Below are positions 13,001 through 18,500 of a DNA stretch of 24,288 nt, piece by piece. The translations under genes were made by a program, and so were the position numbers. Positions within the stretch are counted from its first letter, which is position 1, and every line of letters begins with the position of its first letter. Source of the stretch: a virus. The notes beneath the pieces were generated by a model. The model searched no databases. It was not told the origin of the DNA and saw only the letters and a program-made list of their open reading frames with translations. The stretch lies in the IMG/VR virus record IMGVR_UViG_3300030108_001282, positions 1 through 24,288 of that record. One strand, given 5' to 3'.

Positions 13001-13945
13001 TCTGAATATGAGTTTCTTGCTGGTGCTGCTGCGACTGCAATCGTGTCTATTGCCAATACAATACAACATTTTTCAATTACAGACGCTGGTGATGGATACA
13101 CATCTGTTCCTGAAGTTAGAATACAGCAACCTATAAGTATTGGTGGAACTCCATTTGTCGGTATTGGAACCACTGCAACAGCCATTGCAACTGCGACAGT
13201 TACTAATGGATCTATTTCATCAATTACAGTTGGTATCAATTCAGGGATTGTTGGAACTGGTTATACTTCTGCTGCACCTCCACAGGTTCTAATTGCTCCA
13301 CCTACATATGTTAGGGAAGAAAATAGCATTGATTTATATGAAGGAGACTTTGGTATTATCAGTGGAGTTGGCATATGCACAGATGTTACAAATACAACAT
13401 TAACTGGTGATCAAACAGTTGGTATTACAAGTGGAATAGCTTTTGATTTATTCATTCCAAAAGAATCTGCTTTGAGAGATGATAACATCAATAGCCCTAA
13501 CGCGATAGTAAGAAGTGGTCTACAAACTGGATATTATTTCACTGTTAGTAATTCTAATCTTGGATCAGGTATCACTGCACTTGCTAAAAGTGATGGTTCT
13601 GTCATTGGTATTGGAACTACTGCCCTAGATGGCATATATGAAGTTGCTCATCATGCTGGAATAACGACAGTATCATTTGGTCAAAGCACAACAGAACTAG
13701 CAACAAGGGTGTTCTGTAGAGTTCTAGATTGGCATGGTTTAGTTGGTGTTGTTGGTTTAGCCACAGCAAATGCAGGTATAGTTACATCATTCATCGGTGA
13801 CTTTAGTTGGGGTCGATTACAACTAAATGATAGACAATTATCACAGGCATATACCGTCAACACTAGCAATGGTGTAACGGGTATTAAGACTGGCCCGCAA
13901 ATTAAGAGAAAGGCAGCTCTTAAATCTGACAATTATGTTGTCTAA
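1073..13945 (+). CDS. gp7: Giant gp7-like baseplate wedge protein (4290 aa) with YHYH-like domain and many beta repeats
   Basis: This is an uninterrupted 4290-residue frame. Residues 194-222 (HSKDFYNSRGTDESF...LYNEEVDI) closely match the T4 gp7 block SRSYDFYSTKGIEASYKFLFKVLYNEEVEI. Residues about 2535-2585 (NEYYQRFAYAIKSRVFMDKW) match the T4 gp7 block RSYYVMKIKSNLPSSRWKSD. In T4 these blocks are about 100 residues apart. T4 gp7 has about 1030 residues, and most of its N-terminal part has no visible counterpart here. Other modules: a GFPDN...EIITYTG module at 60-130; H-x3-TGD repeats with H at 629, 872, 997, 1751, 1945 and 3151; GxGY repeats; a YHYH-like domain at about 1297-1420; three EYG-type repeats at 2693-3085; two NGxLQ modules near 3455 and 3794; and a terminal GDFSWGRL module at 4242. 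No signal peptide, membrane segment or enzyme site was seen. The ATG at 1073 is 3 nt after gene 6 and has no strong Shine-Dalgarno. gp7 initiates the wedge in T4, where it binds gp10 and gp8; the same role here is inferred. Confidence 0.85.
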   Translation: MTDKRVQINKVVKEQLPSYVRDDSPLVGEFLSAYYQGQEYQGGPIDIINNLDSYIQLNKSGTLVGFTTLSSAVGQFDQTISVKDTTGFPDNYGLLKIDDEIITYTGLTTNSFTGCIRGFSGITSFSNPDEPEEFVFSSSKAGAHAVGVGTSGGQVHNLSNLFLEEFLKKSKKQFLPGFQKDLSPTLNQPQFIRHSKDFYNSRGTDESFKLLFKSLYNEEVDIVRPADYVIAPSDANYRKTRDIIVEAIQGDPMDLENKTLFQDPFENLSRAYGPVSMVERVRVGLLTETYYKVSIDASFGTGSSDELLYGNFAVHANSRNVGVVGAAQTFIDVDSTIGFPDNGTLTFKYQNGTVGVCTYSSTNITQFLGISTTGITTTIKDATPIRQNTYVYALGQANSTAGVTTDGIRCRITGVLGGIELPDTFYQRTGAKVKLKSLGKIAKVTDFQSNNWIFNIQPKYNVDTITLQDASGPTYEVTTKDFHRIRINDTISVQTSTGDLTGSYVVTDVLSDEAGSQPNKIRMQGSAISDLTAVLSIRKLLSKPNSDGSSVDDNHQHLNDFTANVQNVYMEEVGYAHTLSKLKNLIASNSLPTYGSDHKLNPSTQKIKLSGTFNGGATTIAITSGDNDHNFFSGDAIYYTPQKQSDGTIDSFLFSEGLYFVERVDKNNIKLAKSRSNLYNGNYQKVSEATVTTTIVDNTFEKYEFHRKIIQPQKLFREIDMPVYDGKKYKTRIGYNGILINGVEVLSYKSQDLCYYGEIKSIDVTGGGRKYDVINPPQLAINDGVGAGATGYVATRGSLQEILIEDPGFDYLDIPKVSISGGNGSGAVAECKMVTVPHQVVFNSGSGSQTIVVKGSDDFNVGFLTYHKFRNHEQVIYDTFGEKALAGLSTGAVYYVNTSTPTGMTEIDTWVGYAGNTWYPQKTIRLHRNLDEAVIGINTIAFTAAGEGNHQFRSFKGKLQVGSINVLESGEGYENKLKTCEPTGINTALDRITISNHDYKTGEIVTYTPDSGGTAIEGLSSDKKYYVSVIDENTFKLSNVGLGTTAKDFYFKTKQYQRLNSIGVGTHSFNYDPIVVKVEGIVGISSIEGNTFQCVPQPLFRGEVTSVHLTNGGVGYGASEILNFNRQPRVDLYSGVSGELLPVVANGQIIDVAIQNRGQSYNTPPSISVTGVGTGAELVPEIVDGEIRNIKIIKAGVGYGASTTSLNVIAAGEFAIFNTNLQTWQVNEVRKNFTNIDSSDVFIEKPTQLSRELQCSHAYVPRGLRKVLYQNNSDGDPLVGTRDLALSSGVEQNRTQHSPIIGWSYDGLPIYGPYAYEKSTGGSVVQLNSGYSVDLKTNRPPTSVFPQEFFIEDFTWNSNTDETYLDENNGRYGVTPEYPNGTYAYFATLESTVTSDSSDPFNNFKKPKFPYLIGENFNGQPNEFNFLSRSNQDEIDLNETGWVRNTEPYELLQDDSSYDYVSQSYKYVTQEGSIVYASEGSVEKIGIVTGGSSYQVGDKLVFEEKVAENFETVGKVSRVTGPGIGTISVTNTKLQNVEFYPADERGRFVGVHTTPLNLQNGDKVFVSGMSTTSSRLGQKTYSIGITSSKLLLSEDIPKVSVTGLVTFFSVQGKLPSPNSNLNSLNLRENDILKVGTGDQLETVKVLNIDSANSRIRVLRNQNELDDSTGIGATHPIGTTIEEDPRKFKIDVGFTTTFDNEVDFEYYFNPVESVGVGTTAGPGIGTTATISNAAGGRNSVFIPTRSIFLPNHKFKTGDQVTYHRNTGNPIGIATNRARANLFASGNNLVNLGANHNTEFMPLFVAKLSDDLIGLSTVRIGVGTTGGGIDPEDVFTGVGHTIKQQSLVYFTGIGTGTYHSLRRKYNDTVTGSIEKNLITVSTASSHGLEHNDKVFLSVNAGKTTTVPIKYNKANRKLIARTLDFTASGITTSGSIINDPGSIEIVGHEMVTGQRVILTANTAIAGLTNDEEYFVYVVDKDKIKLCANRFETRQSRPKFVTVGSAGTGGVFNLVNPPLEFYRNGTVVFDLSDSSLSYIKITDTLPAFDLELYTDYNFIHKYTSNEQSSTFNVSRSGTVGIDGKLTLTYNQNTPRLLYYNLVANTSSDNPDINKELVLDKEIIGNNSISFKDSRYAGQFNILANSTNTFTYDLNRFPEEESYTSSSTTILSYNTTSKTAYGPIAAVSLSEKGKGYTRLPGVSTVTSDTGTGAILEASSTSIGVPQTTKIDNIGFDYPSDFTLRPQSKLPQIIKISALSGLKRVGITSYGRGYNHPPTLVVLDGLTRQKDNDVDLVYNLTTPDTPGYVDIIENTYGLSNVTPIIVPVNNPNGIRVTNLVYDSSTETVAATLKVAYSLASEFPIEVGDKLLVENASVGVGSTGKGYNSEGYDFRTFEVTQVHQNLGNVGIVTYSMSGLVASGEIPGTFNTLLSSAILVRERDFPQFSAELQPNTFNTKETLVSETSVGPVSGVVAEYDPASQWLTIEAASDFEVGKLIESEVTGAKGTVSDIILTFDTNFLVDYFSMVNNGWEYETGFLSNVLQVTHDNEYYQRFAYAIKSRVFMDKWKDIVNTLTHTAGFQKFSNLQLESTLPVDQKTDLVVGLAGTVTGVIDLIGKESLHEVDNFDLATENLKSRSPASGNLSDEITFQNRILIDYAESVGNRVITIDNISDQFNDLPRTTAFSEVGRFSIAGNKENRFMVYVKDSLFEGERQLMMVNALFDPVSGQSMINQYGQVDTVRDLGSMDSAVDGNEAVLNFFPNKSEFNNYNVTTLSYNLNELVGSGTTQIVGLSTSIVNRSNPGIGTTALVHIGAATTLAGSSHAGDEVEVIIATVGTASTDGGVFNTGLGTARSDELYNPRSAKMIVSVATSEGTVEYNELSMIMHQNPVGLGSTVAFEQYGQLTIHNRRDSLAAEPLGTFRPHIVGLGSTAQIKVGFTPRAGIATAYINSITIGISSETRVGLGTLPLKNGALIAQSSTIPSRSAPFPVGVGSYSEEFDAAYALVQVKDTTNDRYEFSEIMMIDDDTRVFMTEYGNIITGASVNANATGIGTIGGRRDGSDCFTEISYVPNANTAVEVKTFIHALKVHEDNNTNKIELQSGSIQTKFDVYEGTFFGSKTSFPILNETNQVFKKDFDGSSTDIVNLTNNTISIPNHFFVTGEEVEYRIKQPIVGCTTTGVGATTDSIGIAASTFVIPTGIVTVSYIPDKAFIIKVSDSLVKLASSAENALKSIAVPLDLTAVGIGSSHSLISKNQNTRALIAIDNIIQSPIVGTGVTSSLTANFAKSETIMSTSGITSFFAGDVIKVGVDTTGSEMMKVISVNHAGVANAMRVHRQWMGTKLLDHNNKDLIEKMSGNYNIVDSTLNFIEAPKGGRPIGVGSTGLPSMDRDFTGITTTSSFSGRIFNRSGLAGGNIDAYSRNYSIDDISQEFTGQKEVFTLKSDGANVTGIATNLGIVMVNGILQGAGDLNDYTLSEVSGITSITFTGSPASVANDVNTASVPVGGIIISVGSSEGFGYQALVGAGATIDFDNAGKVKTVSIGNSGSGYRILPGPVGMGTTSISGVGIATVINVAVATSTTGVPVLYNIGTAAVHNGRIVSIAVTNTGSIPGIGTNNPILAGTNVGYGASTFTAIIDKPLPYQDIPLWYENTHFNPVGGGGSQARANITVGVGTTGIGSVIDFEITNTGYGYGIGHTLTVPTFRSAPVGTSTDKPVSAYAIPVDDPSKPFKPFQITVQKVHYDEFNMWTMGELQALDDFSSLFNGTRKQFPLTVAGEAFAIQARTGSNIVVQNTIILTINDVLQVPGEGYEFDGGGTITFTEAPNATDVMRMFFYRGTGGADVVDRDIIETVKVGDDLQLGYNPTYNTRTFLEFPRAVHEIKSSDTVVTNQYYGRGLGDSDTERRPVKWYRQLEDRFIDGKIVRKDRPLYEPKLFPTSYLIQPVGVGQTEIFIDSCKPFFNPENENPSDRGFQKEIQIVNASSEYEFLAGAAATAIVSIANTIQHFSITDAGDGYTSVPEVRIQQPISIGGTPFVGIGTTATAIATATVTNGSISSITVGINSGIVGTGYTSAAPPQVLIAPPTYVREENSIDLYEGDFGIISGVGICTDVTNTTLTGDQTVGITSGIAFDLFIPKESALRDDNINSPNAIVRSGLQTGYYFTVSNSNLGSGITALAKSDGSVIGIGTTALDGIYEVAHHAGITTVSFGQSTTELATRVFCRVLDWHGLVGVVGLATANAGIVTSFIGDFSWGRLQLNDRQLSQAYTVNTSNGVTGIKTGPQIKRKAALKSDNYVV
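1652..1738 (+). other. First conserved gp7 core block
   Basis: This encodes residues 194-222 of the giant protein. The pattern HSKDFYNSRGTDESF followed by LYNEEVDI aligns with the T4 gp7 block that reads YDFYSTKGIEASYKFLFKVLYNEEVEI. It is the strongest single reason to call this ORF gp7. The following stretch up to about residue 300 (DIIVEAIQGDPMDLENKTL, then YYKVSID) also resembles the T4 segment after the block. The T4 comparison is from memory, not from an alignment. Confidence 0.8.
4409..4677 (+). repeat. In-frame direct repeat framing two GxGY units
   Basis: The 20-base string GGTGTTGGATATGGTGCATC occurs at 4409-4428 and again at 4658-4677. The copies are 249 bases (83 codons) apart and both encode GVGYGAS. 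Between them a diverged half-way copy (GQSYNTPP at residue 1158) with preceding VANGQIIDVAI parallels VDGEIRNIKII before the last copy. This gives a repeat of about 40 residues. It looks like a local tandem duplication inside the gene. Confidence 0.75.
4961..5330 (+). other. Degenerate YHYH-family domain inside gp7
   Basis: Residues 1297-1420 hold the ordered signature of the YHYH domain family: HSPIIGWSYDGLPIYGP at 1297, LDENNGR at 1365 (usually LDECNG plus H), GTYAYF at 1381 where the family has YHYH, and FPYLIGENFNG at 1409. The framework is intact, but both histidines of the YHYH tetrad are replaced (Y1383 A Y1385 F) and the usual Cys of LDECNG is Asn. The family's function is poorly known. 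In this structural protein the domain probably serves as a folded or binding module. Confidence 0.75.
8675..8827 (+). other. Second conserved gp7 core block
   Basis: This encodes residues 2535-2585 of the giant protein, starting NVLQVTHDNEYYQRFAYAIK and continuing SRVFMDKWKDIV. It resembles the T4 gp7 segment with RSYYVMKIKS and SRWKSDVIRFVHP. The TAGF and FSNLQLES continuation sits where T4 has the VGFGFIAITLL stretch. In T4 this block closely follows the first one; here it lies about 7 kb of coding sequence downstream. Confidence 0.7.
9149..10330 (+). repeat. Three tandem EYG-type phage tail modules in gp7
   Basis: Three diverged copies follow the second gp7 core block. Residues 2693-2775 contain FMVYVKD...NQYGQVDT. 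Residues 2857-2955 contain AKMIVSVATS...FEQYGQLTIH...LGTF. Residues 2997-3085 contain AYALVQVKDTTNDRYEFSE...MTEYGNIITG. Each has a V-x-V-K/A-D/T strand, a 20-30 residue linker, an E/Q-YG strand and a terminal V-rich strand. The third copy is closest to the YLVQVTDTTN...TEYG sequence that recurs in many phage tail proteins. Linkers contain GLGST/GIGTT turns. Confidence 0.65.
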
Positions 13946-13952
13946 ATAAATA
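13941..13952 (+). promoter_or_regulatory. Probable T4-type late promoter for gene 8
   Basis: The end of gene 7 reads TCTAAATAAATA. Two overlapping -10-like boxes, TCTAAATA (13941-13948) and AATAAATA (13945-13952), each differ by one base from the T4 late consensus TATAAATA. The gene 7 stop TAA (13943-13945) lies inside the element. Initiation about 6 nt downstream would leave a leader of about 16-20 nt before the gene 8 ATG. No -35 is expected for this promoter class. The AT-rich background makes chance matches possible; the position in one of the few gaps supports the call. Confidence 0.55.
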
Positions 13953-13973
13953 AAAAAAGTGTAACACAAGTTC

Positions 13974-15554
13974 ATGGCGGCTATCATAACGGATCAAATA
14001 AGAATATTAAATGCAAAGAATTTCGTAGCTGGTGTATCTACTTCGACTAACTCTTATTATGCATTTGTTGGTTTACCCAACCCAACTGCGTATCAAAGTG
14101 ACTGGGATTCAAATCCTCCAGCACCAGTTGATAATTTTGATAATATGAATGACTATCACGATACTATGCTTGCTGTGAAAAGGGTGACATCTACTGATGT
14201 AAAACAAATTGTTCCAAAATTGAACTGGAACTCTGGAACAACATATGATTATTATAGACACGATTATAGTATTTCTAATGCACCACCAAACTCTGGTGGA
14301 ACATCTTTGTATACTGCAAACTTCTTTGTTGTTAACAGTGACTTTAGAGTTTATATTTGCTTACAGAACGGAACAACTCCAGAAACACCTGATGGTAAAC
14401 CGTCTCTAGACGAACCAACTTTCACAGATTTAGAACCAAGAACACCAGGTACTTCTGGAGATGGATACATTTGGAAATACTTATATAGTATTAAACCAGC
14501 AGATTTGATTAAATTTGATTCTACCGATTTTATGCCTGTTCCAGCAAATTGGGGATCTGATGCTTCAGATGCTGCTGTTAAGAACAATGCTACAGATGGT
14601 GGAATAAAAATTGTTGTTGTTAAAAATAGAGGAACTGGTATAGGAACTGCTAACCAAACTTATACTAGAGTTCCAATTAAAGGTGATGGATTCAATGCAG
14701 AATGCACTGTTGTTGTTAATAATGACGCTCAAATAGAAAGTGTTACTGTATCAAATGAAGGATTTGGATACACTTATGGTAATGTTGATTTAGCTGCTGG
14801 ATCTGTTCCAACACCAACCTCTCAACCAACTCTTGACGTTATCATTCCACCACCAGGTGGTCATGGTGCAGACATTTATAGAGAATTGGGTGCAACTAAT
14901 GCTTTATTGTATGCAAGAATTGAAAATGATGCTGAAAACCCAGATTTCATAACTGGAAACCAAGTTGCTAGAATAGGTATTTTAGAGAACCCTAAAGCAT
15001 TCAATTCTAATGAAATACTTACATTAGATAAAGCTAGTGCTGCATATGCACTAAGATTGTCGGGAACTGGATACAGTTCTGTAACATTTACTGCAGATGA
15101 TTATATAAGACAAACTGTTGCCACTGGATCAACTGCTGTTGGAAGAGTTATTTCTTACGATCAGACAACTGGTGTTTTAAAATATTGGCAAGATAGAACA
15201 ATCGCAGGTTTTGCTACTGCAGGATCAAGTGGTATTAGCACAGCGTTAACACCTACCCATTTAGATTTAAATGTTCCAAGTTATAATACCACTAGATTTA
15301 CATCTGAACCATCTTCAGGTGGAAGTGTGACTATTGTTGGTGGTAGTTCTAATTTATCGATCAGCACCGTGTTCTCAGGCCTTTCTACTACTCTAAATAA
15401 TAGAACCTATTACCTTGGTCAGTCATTTACTAAGGGAGTTTCTAATCCAGAAGTTGACAAATATTCTGGAAATATGATTTATGCTGATCACAGACCATCT
15501 ATCACAAGATCTTCCAATCAAAAAGAAGACATCAAAATAATATTACAGTTCTAA
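13974..15554 (+). CDS. gp8: Baseplate wedge subunit gp8
   Basis: This is a 526-residue protein; T4 gp8 has 334. Two T4 gp8 landmarks are clear. GDGYIWKYLYSI (residues 162-173) matches T4 GDGYVWEYLFEI. The C-terminal SGNMIYADHRP...EDIKIILQF matches T4 SGEMIYMENRP...EEINILFTF and ends at the stop exactly as in T4. The N-terminus MAAIITDQIRILNAKNFV is the form seen in marine T4-like phages. In T4, gp8 is a dimer in each wedge that binds gp7 and gp10 and adjoins gp6. Extra length includes a glycine-rich insertion at about residues 215-280 (GTGIGT...EGFGYTYGN) of the kind repeated in the neighbouring giant proteins. The start is the first in-frame ATG, 28 nt after the gene 7 stop; no clear Shine-Dalgarno is present. 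The next gene begins 6 nt after the stop. Confidence 0.93.
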   Translation: MAAIITDQIRILNAKNFVAGVSTSTNSYYAFVGLPNPTAYQSDWDSNPPAPVDNFDNMNDYHDTMLAVKRVTSTDVKQIVPKLNWNSGTTYDYYRHDYSISNAPPNSGGTSLYTANFFVVNSDFRVYICLQNGTTPETPDGKPSLDEPTFTDLEPRTPGTSGDGYIWKYLYSIKPADLIKFDSTDFMPVPANWGSDASDAAVKNNATDGGIKIVVVKNRGTGIGTANQTYTRVPIKGDGFNAECTVVVNNDAQIESVTVSNEGFGYTYGNVDLAAGSVPTPTSQPTLDVIIPPPGGHGADIYRELGATNALLYARIENDAENPDFITGNQVARIGILENPKAFNSNEILTLDKASAAYALRLSGTGYSSVTFTADDYIRQTVATGSTAVGRVISYDQTTGVLKYWQDRTIAGFATAGSSGISTALTPTHLDLNVPSYNTTRFTSEPSSGGSVTIVGGSSNLSISTVFSGLSTTLNNRTYYLGQSFTKGVSNPEVDKYSGNMIYADHRPSITRSSNQKEDIKIILQF

Positions 15555-15560
15555 TTAACT

Positions 15561-18500
15561 ATGGCTCAACAAACCAACCTTAACGTTTCACCATATTTTG
15601 ATGATTTTGATCCGAGTGATAATTATCAAAAGATTCTTTTCAAGCCTGGTTATCCTGTACAAGCAAGAGAATTAACAGGTCTTCAGTCTATATTACAGAA
15701 TCAAATTGAAAAATTTGGTCAACACTTTTTTAAAGAAGGTGCAAAAGTAATACCAGGTAATACTGCATATTCTCCTGAGTATTATGCTGTAGAGTTAAAT
15801 AATAGTCATTTAGGAGTTCCTGTAGAATTTTATATTGATCAGTTAATTGATAGAAAGATAATTGGTGCAACAACAGGTGTAACAGCTATAATTAAACAGA
15901 TTCTCAAGTCTGAGAACAGTGAGAATGGTAATTTAACACTTTATATTTCATATATGTCTTCTGGAGTCGAAGATAGTAGTATTAAAGTTTTTGCTGATGG
16001 TGAATTGTTATTGGCAGATAGTGATATTGTTTCAGGCCCTGAAAATAATGCTTTTATACCAACAGGTGAATCGTTTGCTTCATGTATTCCAAATAATGCA
16101 ACATCAACTGCTTCATCTTTTTCAATATCAAATGGTGTATATTTTATAAGAGGTAACTTTGTTCAGGTTCAAGATGAAACTATTATTCTATCACAATATA
16201 CAAACACACCCAGTGCTAGAATAGGATTAAGAATAGATGAAGATATAATAAATGCTGATGAAGATGAAACATTAGCAGACAATTCAAAAGGTTTTAATAA
16301 TTACGCTGCACCTGGTGCTGATCGTTTAAGAATATCTGTAAGTTTATTTGCTAAACCATTAGATGATTTTAATGATTCTAATTTTGTCGAATTAGCAGTT
16401 ATTGATAATGGTATTTTGAGATCTCAAATTAAAAATACAAATTACGGTCTTATTAGAGATGAATTAGCTCGTAGAACATATGCTGAATCTGGCGATTATA
16501 TGGTTAAAAGTTTTGATATTGCTCTGAAAGATTCCTTAAATGATAATGTGGGTAATAATGGAGTATATCAAACTGGTCAATTCACTCAAGGTGGATCATT
16601 AGCAAATGATGATCTTGCAGTATATCAAGTATCACCTGGTAAAGCTTTCATCAAGGGATATGAAGTTGAAACTATAAGTTCCACTTTTATAGATTGCCCA
16701 AAACCAAGAACTTCAAAAACATTAGAAAATCAAGGTGTTTCATATAAAACAGGAAACGCAGTAAGGCTAAATAATGTTCAAGGTGTGCCACAGATTGGAA
16801 TTGGAAATACTTACATTGTAAGTTTAAGAGATCAAAGAATAGGTAGTGCTTTAACCACTGCTGGTGGTAGTGAGATTGGTGTTGCAAGAGTTTATGATTT
16901 TGCATTAGAATCTGGTTCATATTCAACATCTAACTCTGCATTAAATGAATGGGATGCATCACTTTACGATATTCAATTATTTTCCAAGATAACTTTATCT
17001 CAACCAGATACCTTCACAATACCAACTCAAATTAAAGGGAAGTATAGTGGTGCTTCAGGATTTTTAGTTAATGCCGTTAGTAATAGCACATCTCTAGACG
17101 TATATGATGTAACTGGCAAGTTTGTTCAAAATGAACCATTTATCATAAATGGTATTGATAATAATCGTGTTGCTGTTGCAGTAACATCTCATGGAATGCA
17201 AGATGTAAAATCAATTTATGGTGGCCCTGATTTGGGTAATGTTGGTTTTGCGAAATCATTTAATGGAGATGTAATACAAAGACCAATTATTGATTTTGGA
17301 AATGCAGGTATATCATCAAGTCATTCAGGAATATGCACAATTACTAGTGAAAGTTCACTATTTCCTGGTGGGTTGAAAGTAAATAATATTTTATCATTTG
17401 GTGGATTAGATAATAGCGTTCCAACATTTGCAAGAATTACTGCAGTTGGAACTAATGATGTAACTATTGAAGGTGTTCAAGCAGTGACTGGTGTTGTTAG
17501 TAATGAAGTTCCAGCGACCAGAACACAAGTTTCTAGTTTAAAACTTCAGTCATCACCATTAGAAAGATCTGTTAATAATAGATTATATTCATTATTACCA
17601 AAAAGTTTTATATCAGATGTTGATCTCTCTAATTCAACCATAACGATTAGAAAACAATTTACTGTTGATATTGCTCTCAATTCTAATACTGGATTAGGCC
17701 AATTATCATCTGCTTTAGCTGCTGGTACAAATGAAACATTTTTACCCTTTGACGAAGAAAGATATGTTGTCATGAGACCTGATGGAACAACTGTGGCATT
17801 GAATGATGATATGTTTAGATTCTCTTCAGGCAATACAGTTTTACAAATAGTTGGTTTAGGAGCAGCAGTAGGTGGAGCAACATTGATTGCAACTCTTCAA
17901 AAATCAAAACCAACATCAAAACTAAAAAAATTAAATCGTGTAAACTCTATTGTAGTAGATAAATCAAAAGAGTCTGGATCTGGAATTGGTGGAACAACCT
18001 TAAATAATGGTTTAACATTTGGTAATTTCCCAATAGGAACTAGAGTTGAAGATGAAAGAATAATATTAAACGAAGCAGATGTTATTAGAATTCATGGTAT
18101 CTATGAATCAACTGATACATCGGAAGCAACTGCACCTAAGATGACATTAACATCTTTAAATGGGCCATCTGGAAAAACAACAGATTTGATTATTGGTGAA
18201 AAAGTAATAGGTCAAAACAGTGGTGCTGTTGCGGCTGTTTCTGAAATTGTGACTGATTCGCAGATTACATATATTGTTAAAAATGAAACTGCATTTGAAG
18301 AGGGAGAAATTGTACAATTTGAAGAATCAACAGTTCAAGGTTTAATTACAACTTTAGATAATACTAGTAAAAATATATCTTCAAACTATACCTTTACCAC
18401 AGGTCAAAGAAGCACATTCTATGATTATGGTTTTATTACTAGAAAATCTAATGCAAAAGCACCTAAGAAACAACTAAAAATATATTTTACAAATGGTTAT

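Noticed and set aside
13946-13973. Possible terminator in the 28-nt gap between genes 7 and 8
   Set aside because: There is an A-rich run but no inverted repeat that could form a hairpin.
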